Of a stretch of DNA of 64,000 nt, positions 44,024 to 56,511 are shown piece after piece (positions within the stretch are counted from its first letter, which is position 1; the number at the start of each line of letters is the position of its first letter). The stretch lies in NCBI GenBank assembly GCA_947561585.1, contig CANNZV010001064.1, positions 240,708-304,707 on the forward strand, read 5' to 3'. The DNA is from Caprella mutica. Lineage: Eukaryota > Arthropoda > Malacostraca > Amphipoda > Caprellidae. Below the pieces are notes generated by a model. That model was not told the DNA's origin. It ran no database searches and was given only the letters and a program-made list of their open reading frames with translations. A program made the position numbers and the translations under genes.

Positions 44024-46320
44024 TTAAAACCCTAAATTCATTTCGAGCAAAGGCAATACATATCCCCTGCCCCGAACTGAAGAAAAACAACGAACAGTTT
44101 AATATCCTGGAACGAAGCTTCACTGTGCAAACATTGTCCGCACTTTTACATTTGTCTACTCTAATTTGACGGCTGAAAAGAGGCCCGCAAACAAGCTTTG
44201 TGTTGCACCAGGCTGAAGGATATTCAGAGACTGTAACTACGACCATGTATCTTCCTGCTAATCCTGCACATGTAATTAAACTACAGTCCAGAAGAAGCCG
44301 CACTGCGGTTTCAACGTCAATAACGGTTCAGAACAAGGTTTCTGATTTGATATCGAGCAGTTTTAGTTTTTGATTCAACTGACTGTCCAACAACTTACTT
44401 CCACTCGGACATAATATTATAAACATCTTTAGTCTACTTACATAAAAATTAGGAATGATATAAAGGTTACATAATCATAACGTCGATTCAAAGAGCTAAA
44501 AATTTGATGATGAAAAGGTCAAAGGGGGCGGTAGGAGACCGTAGCACAGCTGGGGTGAAGGGCCCCCCGCTGACTGTGATGGCTTGCCTAAATATAGGTG
44601 ATACTGTCGAAAGGAATTGTACCGTGGAGTAACCCACTGTACTGTGAACACATTACACTGACTAGGGGTACAGGGGCATATAATTAGCTTTGAGTGATGG
44701 TGAAGGGGTCTGCAGTCATAATGAACGTGTGCCATTCAAAGTAAACACAGGATCTATTATCAATTTTCAGGTGTAAATCTTCATTAATTCATAGTAATTG
44801 TCATCTATAGAAAATAAATAAACATCGTTCATTTTTTATACTTTTCCATTGATGTAAAGAATATTTTCATTTTCAAATGAGAATATTGTTACTATTGTAC
44901 TGAAGATAAGTTATTTGAATCCGCTTATTAATTCAAAAGAGTGACAAAAATTACAAAAAAAATTCCAGTGAAAAATATATATTTTTAAATATGTATGCCG
45001 TTATTGGAATTAGTAAAAGAAATTCTGAATGGAACATCTAAGTTCCCGTCATCATGATGTCATCCCCTTTTAGAGGGTTATTGGGTTCATGTAGGTCCAT
45101 ACCCCCAACATATTGCCTCGGGGATAGACATCTTGGGCGTGCCCCGTTACCTACCTACCCCAAAGGGTCTTACGGTTGTCACAACAGGATAAAAACTATT
45201 TTCGAAACGTATGTTGTTAAACACATATTCAATAAATTATTTACTTTTACCATCTAAAATGATAATTCCACATTTTTAAAATTGAACTTTCCTATAAAGT
45301 TAAATTCGTTAGGAAAATTAAATTCTTTGAGTAAGAAAAGTTCCGAAACAGCATCAGATATGCTTACGACAGAATAAGTTTTTGAAATAAAGACACGTAC
45401 GTTACTGATCTTGCTACCATTCGGCAGATCCGAAGTAAGTTCTAAAATTATCTGCACTCCGGAGATTAAACATTGAAGGCCGGAAGCCTCTGCCAGAGTT
45501 CGAAAGCTCTCCAGTTTGATTCCAGAAAGTTTGAATCCTGAACGTCGAATGGAAGAGCCTTATCAGGGTGTTTGAATTCGACTAGGTGTAGTAGGAGATT
45601 CTTGAGAAGTTAGATCCACTATTGAGATGACATGCATGAGTGTTCAAGTTCTTCATTTAACTTCAGGCTATTTAGGTAGTTTACTCAATCATTAGATAAT
45701 TCAATTAACTAACATCGTGATTTACGGACTAAATGTTTGGAAAGGTGGACTTAAAACTAAAATCATAAACTATTTAGGTCTATCTGTCTTCATTTTTAAT
45801 TTCCGCTATTAAATTAAGGTTTAACTTCTCACATATTGCAAACTAACACTTCAGTCGTTTAATTAATTTCTCAAATACTTATATAATTTTTCTGCTCTAA
45901 ATGTACATATATAATGATAATTTTCAAAATTTTATGTTTTAATAATCAGTTCCTTTTTCTCTTCAAAACTTTTTTTTTTCACTTCTCCTGAAGTATCGAA
46001 ATAAAATTATCAGTCTCTAAAAAATAAAATAAAAGTGACAAGATCACATTTTTTTTTATATATAAATGTTTATACTTCCCATAATATATACATTTTTTTA
46101 AAACTCTCATATATAAAATATATCAGCAAATAGTGTAAATGAAAAGCTATACGAAATGATGATTCAATTAGACCTCTGGAAGTGAGGTTAACGATGGTGT
46201 TATTGTGGCTGGTGAGCTGGAAATGCAGATCCGAGTCTAATAGAGTTAATGGACACACTGGGTGGCGCTCTCTATGTAAATCATTCTTGGAGCTCTCGAT
46301 TTATATGATAATTTATAACT
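44024..46320. other. Unique sequence, no supported gene
   Basis: 44030-44310 is relatively GC-rich and open on the minus strand (110 codons) but the product is not recognisable. 44500-44730 and 45050-45190 are also of higher complexity without long frames. 45800-46130 is AT-rich. Confidence 0.45.
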
Positions 46321-46324
46321 ATCA

Positions 46325-46620
46325 TTATGAGCTGGGAGATTTCGTCTCAAAATGAGGGGGTGGCTGAAAAATAGGGGGAGGGGATTTTAAAGCCCGAAAT
46401 GAGGGGGTTTCTCGAAAAGAAAGGGGGATTTTCAATAGAGATTTAGACTGAAATGAGGGGGTTTCTGAAAAATAAAAAGAGGGGAAGAGGGATTTATACT
46501 GAAAATGGGGAAGGGGGTTCTGAAAAAGAAAAAGAGGGAAGAGGGATTTTAAAGAGAGAGAATTAAGGAGGGTATGAATGGGGAAGGAGAAGAGGGATTT
46601 TTCTAAAGAGAAATTTACCC
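46325..46620. repeat. Degenerate G-rich tandem repeat
   Basis: Irregular units of the type AATGAGGGGGTTTCTGAAAA, with several G runs of four or more. Spacing varies from about 40 to 60 bp, so the array is old or imperfect. Confidence 0.6.
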
Positions 46621-46793
46621 CCGAAATTAGATAAGATTCTTAGGGAAAAAACTGTAAAGAGGAATATTTTTAAATTCTTATCATTTTCAAATTGTATACC
46701 TTATGAACATCAGAAAAAACATCAGAAAAAACATCAGATAAAAATAATTCAAACTTTTGAATTATTTTTAATATTTCCTTAATATACATATTA

Positions 46794-46994
46794 GGGTAAG
46801 TTCCGAATTATCGGTCAGTACTACATCTTCGGTCGTATAAGGAAAAACAATATAAAAATTGTTATTATTACACAGTGCTATCTAATACTTCTGCAAACCC
46901 GGGTAATAATAACCCGGGTAATAATAATAATTTTTATGTTGTTTTTCTCATATGTCCGAAGATGTAGTACTGACCGATAATTCGTAACTTACCC
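46794..46994. mobile_element. Family A MITE, copy 8
   Basis: About 201 bp flanked by TA on both sides. TIR GGGTAAGTTCCGAATTATCG is essentially the family consensus. The core keeps only the left half of the palindrome seen at 38762 (CACAGTGCTATCTAATACTT to CCCGGG) followed by a short repeat AATAATAACCCGGGT, as if the right half was deleted and replaced. Confidence 0.87.
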
Positions 46995-47278
46995 TATATA
47001 ATAAATTCAATTTTCTCTCAAGTATTGACCAAATTAGAATCGATTTTCTCTCATTTCAACATTTGCACATAATTAGGAGTAATGTGCTTGTACAGTGGTA
47101 CCTTGAATCAATATGTACCACTCAGAAGTGGTTCCTGTTTGAAGTAGTCTAGTAGGTGGATATTAGAACTAATTGCATTAATTTGACAGGCTTTGATATG
47201 TTATATACACAGGCTATCGATCATGTAAAGGATTTGGTTCTAATCATCGTTAAATTGATTATGTATGTTAAAGAATGC

Positions 47279-47418
47279 GGTAAATTACGAGTTATTAGAC
47301 GGTTCCACATTTTAGGACATAAGGAAAATTATATAATAGAAGTTAAATGATAATTATTATATCACTTTTTCTTACATGCCTGAAAATGTGAATCCGTCCG
47401 ATAATTCGGAACTTACCC
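47279..47418. mobile_element. Family A MITE, copy 9
   Basis: About 140 bp. GGTAAATTACGAGTTATTAG on the left and CCGATAATTCGGAACTTACC on the right, followed by CTA. Short interior without the central palindrome. Confidence 0.8.
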
Positions 47419-47781
47419 TACTTAGATTGAAATGGGCCAACCCCTTGATTTTCTATGGCCCCACCATGCATTTCTGTGCGGGAGGACAGTGACTCTTTCA
47501 CTCAGTGTATTTTTACACTTGGCTCACTCACCGCTTTTGTTGATTCTTCAAAGTTAGGCTGGAGAGTCTGGTTGCCATGGGTGACGAGACTTGACAACAA
47601 ACCCGATAGGAGTTGTTAATAAGCAGGAACTTACCTCACAATATGTGACACTGATGTCAATGGAAATATTATCAACTAAAATGTAACCTAATTAGTATAT
47701 CTCATAGTGCTGAACTATAGTGCATAATATATTTAAAGTTATAGTGATGAGGTATAGTCAAAACTATATGAATGATATCTT

Positions 47782-47981
47782 TGTAAGTTACGAATTATCG
47801 GTCGGTTTCACATCTTCGGTCATATAAAAAAAAACGGTAGTATGATAATTATGTAATTTTTGTTTCAAAATAAAAAAAATTCATGGATACTAATTAAAAT
47901 GAAAATTTAAAAATAATTATTATTTAGTTTTTTCTGATATGACCGAAAATGTGGAACCGACCAATAATTCGTAACTTACCC
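47782..47981. mobile_element. Family A MITE, copy 10
   Basis: About 200 bp. Left TGTAAGTTACGAATTATCGG, right CCAATAATTCGTAACTTACC followed by CTAA. The core contains a decayed half palindrome (TTCATGGATACTAATT). Confidence 0.83.
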
Positions 47982-49696
47982 TAACTTTTTGTTGAAATTT
48001 CGTATAGGCCTACAGTGACTATACAGTTGAATTAGTGTGTTTATTTTATAATATTAATTAAAGACGCTATAATGAATAGAACTAAATTCACAATAAGAAT
48101 TGCCGCCTATATTCATAAAAATGCGTATATTAATAACTATTCTTTGCACAAAATCAATTTACCACAAAAGAGTTAGATACAATTAAATGCGGTAATTAAC
48201 TTATAGTTGCAATAAGAATATCGCATGCCTCTTTATGAACTAATTTGAACGGCATTCAATTATTAAAAAGAGAATTGGTAGTCTGCACAGTCGGTATCAT
48301 TTTAGGTGCACTTTAACTAGGTTATAACTCCAATTAGATTAGACAGTCAAACCCCCACCCCCCGAACCCCCATCCCCCCTTTGGCCTCTTGGGGCACAGA
48401 CCTGAATGTCAATGAGGGAAATTAAGACAATCCTCTTGCACACATCACAGGCAGTGCTCTCACCTAGTGGAATATTTCTAGTGAAGCCTTAACTAGAGAT
48501 AACGTACAACTTGTGGTTTCGATAGAGTATTCAACCCTCCCGATCCGACCATTCAAACACAAAAAAAAAATGAAAAAAATTGTATATATATATATTTGAT
48601 TTTTTAGTTATAGCAAAGTTTTATTTTTCAATCATTTAAGAATATAATATAAAATAATTGTATCATTTAAATTGGTATCCATTTTAACTAGAGGTATCAT
48701 GGATACCAATTAAAATAACGAGTTAAAATACCTATGTACCTACTTTAAATAACTGTAAAAAAATAGTTCAATTTAAAGAATTCATCGAAATTTACACTTG
48801 ATATGAACCAAAATTCTATAAATGATAATTTTCATTTCAACTCTTAAAGATGATTCAAGTCAAAGCCCTTTAAAAAATTTCCTGAAGAGAAATGTATAAC
48901 CGGCGAGTGCAATAAAATAGCACCATGGTTGTAAAAATCTGATACCGATATTGCCCCGCACTTCAAGTCTTATTTGCTTCGGCATTTCTTACTTCGAATT
49001 ATTAACCGGGGTCATTTTTTACGACTTCGAGAATTATATGAGATGGAAAAACTTTAGAGAAAAGACCGAAAGTTCAAAATTGGCGTAGTGAATTTGTTTG
49101 CCCTGATTTATGACGTAAAATAGAATTTATGGTAAGATGAAAATAGCACATATAGGTATTTTGATGTAGATTTGAAAGCCATGTTCGGAAACTTTTGTAC
49201 CAATTAACAATACCATCGTCAATTCGCGATGCTTCTACCCGTTCGAATTAGAAAAGTTCATAGCTTCTTGAATTTCACGGCAGCCGCTAACTTGTAACGA
49301 GAGCCTTTTACACAGAGATTAGAAAAGCCAGAACTAGCGGAGGAGGAGGATCCAGAATTTGTAGTTCAAGGAATATTCGGAGCGGTCGGTCGGTTCTTCT
49401 CGTTTAATTGAGAAAAAAGGCGAATGAAGTTAGAGTTGGTATCTTTCTGCCTGCTCTAACTGTCCTAATTTTGTAAGCGTCGCAATGATCTTCTGGAACT
49501 ACCTGACAGTCGATTAAAAACTTCCAAGACTTCATTAGCAGGGGACAGTGAATGTTCTTTATATTTGGAAGGGAGGGCCACAAATGATCTGCTATTGGAA
49601 TTGTATTTGTCGAACTGATCTTCAAGGAAATGTTCCAATGTGATGATTTTATTTGGAAATGATAGAAAATAACGAAAAATAGTTCCTTGCACTAAA
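47982..49696. other. Mostly unique sequence
   Basis: 48350-48381 has several C runs (CCCCCACCCCCCGAACCCCC), a minus-strand quadruplex candidate. 48672-48710 is an isolated copy of the MITE core palindrome (ATTGGTATCC and GGTATCATGGATACCAATTA) without recognisable TIRs. No gene supported. Confidence 0.5.
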
Positions 49697-49880
49697 GGCC
49701 TTGTTACACGGTGCGAGTTACTGCCGTGACAGTGGACAGCAGCTGTCCCACTGTACTCACATAGCATTGAATTTTCATGACTGTTACTCGACTGATGCTG
49801 TCACACTGTGCGAGTAACTGTACTACAGTAACTTGCTAGCTAGCCAACTCGCACGTTCACTCGCATCGTGTAACAATGCC
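49697..49880. mobile_element. MITE with GGCCTTGTTACACG termini
   Basis: About 184 bp with short TIRs GGCCTTGTTACACGGTGCGA and TCGCATCGTGTAACAATGCC (right end). Internal GCGAGTTACTG / CGAGTAACTG motifs are also inverted. The flanks ACTAAA and TTAAAG do not give a clear target duplication. The minus frame at 49465-49767 enters it and is not a gene. Confidence 0.7.
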
Positions 49881-50574
49881 TTAAAGCATATGTGAATTAA
49901 TTAAACAAAAAAATTGTCAGTAAAAACAAAATGGTTTGGATTGGGAAACGAATGATGTTCAAACATTTTATTTGTAGTCTAAAATGATATATTTAATGAT
50001 TTATGAATTTTCAATATTATTAATTCAATATTAATGGATAATGTTTAATTTCTTAAAACGTATATAAACCTCTTTTTCTCAATAAACATTATATGATTCA
50101 CATTAATTTTCAGGAAAACAGAATAAGAAAAATATACAACTCAAAATGTTGACAAAATTTAAGCCTAATAATTTAGAAGGTTTTCATGAAGAAGGCCTTC
50201 TTCCATTTTTTAAGAACGAAGAATTTATATCTCCTAGAAGAATACATCCATCTTTTATCTCTATATTATTTTATATCTCTGTATGAGAGAAGAGAGTCCC
50301 TATACAAACCGTCTTAATACAAGGACTGGCCATCAAATCTATGGAACTGCCATGAAATCCACTAAATTGGTGCGTAAAAGAAGATTGAATGATAATCTGG
50401 AGGTAGGGTTGCGGTATAGTGTCTTCAGTTTCATTGGCTCGTCTTTTATAGCTTATTAAACGTCCTACAGTAAGTCACACTTGGCTTTTATTTATAATAT
50501 AAACATTATTACTAAATAAGAATAACGGTATGCATCACTGTATCCAGGAATAGGTTACTAAATGTAGTAATGAT
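49881..50574. other. Unique AT-rich sequence
   Basis: No gene, array or element seen. Confidence 0.5.
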
Positions 50575-50735
50575 TAGGGTTGTTACAATATGCTTTAAAA
50601 ATCATAGATCCTGAAAATATTATAGACGGAGAGAATCGCTCTAAATCAGCGGTATATAGTATTCGATACCATTTCATTTCGTCTATGATATTCTAACGAT
50701 CTATGATTATAAAGCATGTTGTCACAACCCGACTA
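50575..50735. mobile_element. hAT-type MITE, second, older copy
   Basis: Homologous to 28872-29050. Shared internal motifs are ATTATAGACGGAGAGAAT, CAGCGGTATATAGTATTCGA and TACCATTTCATTTCGTCTAT. Termini have decayed (TAGGGTTGTTACAATATGCT), and no 8 bp duplication survives, so this copy is older. Confidence 0.75.
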
Positions 50736-50974
50736 ATAGCTATCGAAAAATTTCAACACAAAGATACTTAAAATGCAAAATAAATCAGTATGTTCTTTTT
50801 TATTAAATTAAAGTTAATTTTGTTTATTTCAATATACGATGAACCAAATTGTCTTATATTAGTAAAATCGGCTGCATACAGCTTTTGCTAAATTTGGGTC
50901 TTGTCGGGTTTCGACAATAAATCTTTCTTCAGAATATTTGAAGCTGAACCACAGCTAACCACACCTAACCACAC

Positions 50975-51393
50975 CTAACCCACACTGGTGCATTTCGTCG
51001 AACTGATGAATTCGGAGTCATTTCAACACAACCCCTGATCGCTTCACCGTTTTGCTCTGTCCTTACGGTTCTTAGTCTAACAGTTGGCTCTCGAGGGGAA
51101 ATGTTGACAGTTGTTTGGAAATCTTTGACACACCGCTTAATAACTTTTACAGAAAGAGCACTAGGTATGTTGAACCTGATCTTGAATGCTCGTTGAGGAG
51201 TAGTAGTAACACTTTCGGAGAGAAGTAACTGATATATGTAACGTTGAATGTCCAGCGTCGAGTTTACTCTTCTCATCGTGCTTTTAAATATAGATGTAGC
51301 AAAGAACAAATCGTATTTACAGAAAACTACATTCCTCCTCCTTTGATTGGTGTATAAAATATTATGATCTGTTGAAGTCATACTGTATTGCAT
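50975..51393 (-). pseudogene. Degenerate transposase N-terminal fragment
   Basis: An open minus-strand frame reaching a methionine at 51393, with a second methionine at 51276. Its C-terminal part (residues 66-130) includes FKIRFNIPSALSVKVIKRCV and LRTVRTEQNGEAIRG. These resemble the helix-turn-helix region with an RTVRT-E-N motif found at the N-terminus of some insect mariner/Tc-like transposases. Similarity stops near residue 130, where a GGTTAGGTGTG-type short repeat begins, and no catalytic part follows. A TATACAGGGTGGG motif about 30 bp upstream could be an element terminus. Recalled family resemblance only. Confidence 0.45.
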
Positions 51394-51575
51394 GTTGTAG
51401 GCAGCCTATTTTTAATGCCCACCCTGTATATACCACGCTAATTAATATATGTAAGGTTTTAAAGATCTTAATAATGAAGAAATTTAAATGGAAGCAGTGA
51501 TAAAATTTATTTGTTTAAATTCAATGAGAGAATTACTTGAGTATACCAGTTGTTTATTTATTCCACAGTAAAATT

Positions 51576-51825
51576 ACTAGGATAACCATTGAATAAGATA
51601 ACCATTCACTGAGATAACCATTCACCAAGATAACCATTTACCAAGATAACCATTTACCAAGATAACCATTTACCAAGATAACCATTTACCAAGATAACCA
51701 TTTACCAAGATAACCATTTACCAAGATAACCATTTACCAAGATAACCATTTACCAAGATAACCATTTACCAAGATAACCATTTACCAAGATAACCATTCA
51801 CTAACCAAGATAACCATTCACTAAC
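51576..51825. repeat. 16 bp minisatellite
   Basis: About 15 copies of AAGATAACCATTTACC; edge units read CATTCACT. Very uniform in the middle. Confidence 0.93.
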
Positions 51826-52382
51826 CAGTTCTTAATTTTGTTCCCACATTATAATATTTATACCATCTCACTAGCTTCGCTTTTAGAAAATTCACTAAAC
51901 TTTGCATCTCCCGGGGCAGATTTTTATCGAAACAGTCCGACTTCCGGAAGATTTAGAGCAATTCAGGAAAACTTTAGCTCTAATGATTACTCAGTGAATC
52001 AAAAAGAGATACAGTTGATGTACGCACGGAAACAGTAACCTTTTCACTGTCTAAAATATCCTAACAATATTCCATTTGATGGGTTGGAGTCAGCTGTTAC
52101 TACCCAAAGAAAATGTTTTGGTTGACCTATAGAATATTAAAAGGATACCTTACTTGATCTACGATGCCCCTACCATAATATCATAGTGAATTAAATGCTT
52201 AGTAAAATATGATTAGGTCTTCACTAAAATTGTAGTTTCTACTTTATCTAATTAGTTCTTCATTTCCCCCTTTGATTGTGATAGAGTACACAAGATGTAG
52301 CGCTACACTTTGCAATAAAAGATTTAATGGTTATGCGGCCAGATTCCATTTGGTGGCAATAATTGAACCAATTGTGAGGTGT
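51826..52382. other. Unique sequence, no supported gene
   Basis: A plus frame at 51838-52038 has no recognised domain. Nothing else seen before the 26 bp array. Confidence 0.5.
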
Positions 52383-53082
52383 GGAACAAGTTCATGTCGG
52401 TTATTACTGCGTGACAGTTCAGTCAGTTATTACTGCGTGACAGTTCAGTCAGTTATTACTGCGTGACTGTTCAGTCAGTTATTACTGCGTGACTGTTCAG
52501 TCAGTTATTACTGCGTGACTGTTCAGTCAGTTATTAATGCGTGACTGTTCAGTCAGTTATTACTGCGTGACAGTTCAGTCAGTTATTACTGCGTGACTGT
52601 TCAGTCAGTTATTAATGCGTGACTGTTCAGTCAGTTATTACTGCGTGACAGTTCAGTCAGTTATTACTGCGTGACTGTTCAGTCAGTTATTAATGCGTGA
52701 CTGTTCAGTCAGTTATTAATGCGTGACTGTTCAGTCAGTTATTAATGCGTGACTGTTCAGTCAGTTATTAATGCGTGACTGTTCAGTCAGTTATTACTGC
52801 GTGACTGTTCAGTCAGTTATTACTGCGTGACTGTTCAGTCAGTTATTAATGCGTGACTGTTCAGTCAGTTATTAATGCGTGACTGTTCAGTCAGTTATTA
52901 CTGCGTGACTGTTCAGTCAGTTATTACTGCGTGACTGTTCAGTCAGTTATTACTGCGTGACAGTTCAGTCAGTTATTAATGCGTGACTGTTCAGTCAGTT
53001 ATTACTGCGTGACTGTTCAGTCAGTTATTACTGCGTGACAGTTCAGTCAGTTATTACTGCGTGACTGTTCAGTCAGTTATTT
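52383..53082. repeat. 26 bp minisatellite
   Basis: About 27 copies of a 26 bp unit (CAGTCAGTTATTACTGCGTG then ACTGTT or ACAGTT). Two positions vary (ACTGCG/AATGCG and ACTG/ACAG) in blocks. Abuts the next array without unique DNA between. Confidence 0.95.
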
Positions 53083-53084
53083 CC

Positions 53085-53568
53085 TGTACTTTCCTATGTA
53101 TGTACTTTCTTATGTACTTTCCTATCTACTTTCCTATGTACTTTCCTTATATTTAATTTCCTATCTACTTTCTTATGTACTTTCTTATGTACTTTCCTAT
53201 GTACTTTCCTGTGTACTTTCCTGTGTACTTTACTATGTACTTTCCTATGTACTTTCCTATGTTTTTTCCTGTGTACTTTCCTGTGTACTTTACTATGTAC
53301 TTTCCTATGTACTTCCCTATGTATTTCCCTATGTACTTCCCTATGTACTTCCCTATGTACTTCCCTATGTACTTCCCTATGTACTTCCCTATGTACTTCC
53401 CTATGTACTTTCCTATGTACTTTCCTATGTACTTCCCTATGTACTTCCCTATGTACTTTCCTCCGTACCACCCTATGTACTTTCCTATGTACTTCCCTAT
53501 GTACTTTCCTATGTACTTTCCTCTGTACCACCCTATGTACTTTCCTAGGTACTTTCCTATGTACTTTG
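53085..53568. repeat. 12 bp minisatellite
   Basis: About 40 copies of TATGTACTTTCC with TTCCC, GTG and TCT variants. Divisible by three and open on both strands in several frames (VHREVHRK, YVLSYVLP, MYFP, GKYIGKYI), all artefacts. Confidence 0.95.
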
Positions 53569-53865
53569 ATACTGCAAAGTGCATCACTTTGCTACTTATC
53601 AACTGAAGTACATAATAAATATTTTCAGCCCTTCCTCTTATCCGATAAGAACCTGATAAACAAAAGATAAGGTAAAGAAGCAAGTAGACACTTTCAGAGA
53701 ATTCAATAAAATTCATATAATATATTGATATTTAAGTGTATTATTAAAATGTTGAAGTTTATGTTCCATACAAATAAATATATATTAATTTTTATATAAT
53801 GTATTTCGCTCATAAATTTCATGGATAAATTATTGGTATATTTTAATAACAGTAAGGGTGAGTGT

Positions 53866-54168
53866 GCTCAGTCCAGAACTCACCATTCACCTAAACTACC
53901 ACTCACCATTCACCAACACTACCACTCACCATTCACCAACAGTACTACTCACCATTCACCAACACTACCACTCACCATTCTCCTAAACTACAACTCACCA
54001 TTCACCAACACTACCACTCACCATTCACCAACAGTACTACTCACCATTCACCAACACTACCACTCACCATTCACCTAAACTACAACTCACCATTCACCAA
54101 CACTACCACTCACCATTCACCAACAGTACTACTCACCATTCACCAACACTACCACTCACCATTCACCA
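53866..54168. repeat. 23 bp minisatellite
   Basis: About 13 copies of CACTCACCATTCACCAACAC plus TAC, with ACAGTACTA and CTAAACTACA variants recurring in a higher-order series. Confidence 0.92.
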
Positions 54169-54662
54169 ATAAATCACAATCACATAACTGTAGTTATTCC
54201 TAACAATTTCATCACTCACCAATAAATCACCATAACTTAGCTGTAGTTAGTCCAAACAAATTCACCATTCACCAATCACCATCACATAGTTAGTACAAAC
54301 AAATTCACCATTCACCAATCACCATCACATAGTTAGTCCAAACAAATTCACCACTCACCAATCACATCACATAGTTAGTCCAAACAAATTCACCATTCAC
54401 CAATCACCATCACGTAGTTAGTCCAAACAAATTCACCATTCACCAATCACCATCACGTAGTTAGTCCAAACAAATTCACCACTCACCAATCACCATCACA
54501 TAGTTAGTCCAAACAAATTCACCACTCACCAATCACCATCACATAGCCGTAGTTAGTCCAAACAAATTCACCACTCACCAATCACCATCACATAGCCGTA
54601 GTTAGTCCAATCAAATTCACCACTCACCAATCACCATCACATAGTTAGTCCAAACAAATTCA
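54169..54662. repeat. 43 bp minisatellite
   Basis: About 11 copies of a 43 bp unit (ACCATCACATAGTTAGTCCA, AACAAATTCACCACTCACCA, ATC). It shares the TTCACCA(A)TCACCA element with the preceding 23 bp array and probably derives from it. Some units carry an extra CCGT (CATAGCCGTAGTTAG). Confidence 0.93.
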
Positions 54663-54805
54663 CCGCGTTCACCCATCTGAAAGCTGTCCCGGCAACAATC
54701 AGCCACCAATAACTTTGCTCCAGTCAATATTCTGTTAAATTGCCTATAAACAATATTGCCTCCGTGAGAACAATTTACTGGGGCCTCCTTGGAGCACTGA
54801 ATGGT

Positions 54806-55190
54806 GGTCAGAAGGAGGGAGGAGTGGAGGGGAGAGTGGAGGTAAAGAGTGGAGGAAGAAATGGAGGGAAGAAGTGGAGGAAAGAGTGGAGGGAAGGAGT
54901 GGAGGGAAAGAGTGGAGGGAAAGAGTGGAGGGAAAGAGTGGAGGGAAAGAGTGGAGGGAAAGAGTGGAGGGAAAGAGTGGAGGGAAAGAGTGGAGGGAAA
55001 GAGTGGAGGGAAGGAGTGGAGAAAAGGAGTGGAGAAAAGGAGTGGAGAAAAGGAGTGGAGAAAAGGAGTGGAGGGAAGGAGTGGAGGGAAGGAGTGGAGG
55101 GAAGGAGTGGAGGGAAGGAGTGGAGGGAAGGAGTGGAGGGAAAGAGTGGAGGGAAGGAGTGGAAGGAAAGAGTGGAGGGAAAGAGTGGAG
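54806..55190. repeat. 13 bp purine-rich minisatellite
   Basis: About 29 copies of GAGTGGAGGGAAA with GGAAG and GAAAAG variants. Almost pure purine plus T on the plus strand. Plus (EWREGVEGKSGGK) and minus (SLHSFPPLLPSTP) frames are repeat artefacts. Confidence 0.95.
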
Positions 55191-56511
55191 AAATGGAAGC
55201 AATATCGTACCATAAATATATTTATTTCCTGAATGTTTATAAGTAATGTACATAGATTAACAATACTATACAAATATAGTAAAATAAATAACAGGAAAGT
55301 TCACCGCAATGTAAATATCAATTAAGTAATATGTTGCTGATAATTCCTTGGAATCCTGTTCAAGAAAGAGATTAATAGCTGTATATCTGCATTGTAATTA
55401 ATAGATAATGTATTTAAATACTTGATATATTAAGTCTTATTCTTTACTCACTATTACACTCATCATAAGTTTAATTCAATAATAAGAATGCATTTTCGGA
55501 AAAAATGATACAATGCATTAAAAAATATGAAAATTTGTGACTCGTATTTAGTTAACGACATTCCCATGTTCGCCAGAACAAGTCTGGTAGGTAAGGTATT
55601 CTTTATAACTATTCTTTGTATCTATTCTTTATAACTATTCTTTATATCTATTCTTTATAACTATTCTTTATATCTATTGCTACGTAATTCTCCGAAATAT
55701 TTTTTCAAATATTTGCTTCCGTTAGATTTTGTTGATCGTTGATGCATTCTAAAACTTATTGGTTTTTGTCATCATTGTTATAGCAATGATTAATGTACAA
55801 CTGAAGGTTCTAGAGAAACATTAGACTTATCTAAAATTTAAGCCTTTAACTTCATCATCTTCAGCCCGAAAAGTATTACATACTTACATATGGGCTTGAA
55901 CTCGTTTATTATTTTGTAATAAGCTCGTAAGGCTTGTCCATCTATGATTCTATGATCTTCTACTGCCATGGCTTAGTTACTATTGAGTAAGCCATGGCTC
56001 TGGACATTTCTATTTATCATTAGATAATATGTTTCAATCTTAGGAATCCTGATTATTGTCATGTTTTGAATGAAATCATTCCTGTGATTATATTTATTGT
56101 GCGGTGAATAGAGATGCCAAACATCAACATGCGGTAAACTTTCCGGGATGAATCGAGGGGCGGTTGCGGTGATTTTACCGCGCACCTGAACAATCATTCC
56201 CGCAATGAGTGATACTTGAGTGGATATTTCTTAATGTTTAATTCTTTTCCATTCTTAGTCTGTGCAATTTACAGTATAAAACTCTTTAAAATATATATAA
56301 TAAAAACACACAGATGGTTCCTGTAGCACTACACACAGAGTATAGGAGATATCTATGGGCTAGTAAGTTTCGAGTCAATCATATCCGACTGGTTAGGGGG
56401 TGCCGCCGAGAGTCTTAAAAACTGATAGGCCGTTGCCTAGACCTAATTTCTCTTGGGACAGATTGCTTCCATGAGCCTCTTACCGGTTGTTCATATTGCA
56501 CTCGATATCTA
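55191..56511. other. Unique sequence with a short tandem repeat
   Basis: About 55605-55680 has three copies of a 26 bp unit (TTCTTTATAACTATTCTTTA then TATCTA). The remainder is unique; 56330-56510 is less AT-rich but not recognised. Confidence 0.5.

Noticed and set aside
43971..44303. 110-codon minus-strand frame, fairly GC-rich
   Set aside because: It runs into the family B MITE and no domain or clear splice site supports a gene; left as unexplained unique sequence.
49465..49767. 100-codon minus-strand frame
   Set aside because: Its N-terminal part is translated from the MITE at 49697-49880.
49690..49885. TTAA target duplication for the MITE at 49697
   Set aside because: Flanks are ACTAAA and TTAAAG; they do not match as a direct duplication, so no insertion-site claim is made.
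53094..53716. Lys/Val/His and Tyr/Ile/Gly repeat peptides
   Set aside because: 12 bp array open in several frames of both strands.
54617..55273. Repeat proteins on both strands over the 13 bp array
   Set aside because: The 13 bp period cycles through all frames, giving the same 13-residue peptide in each.
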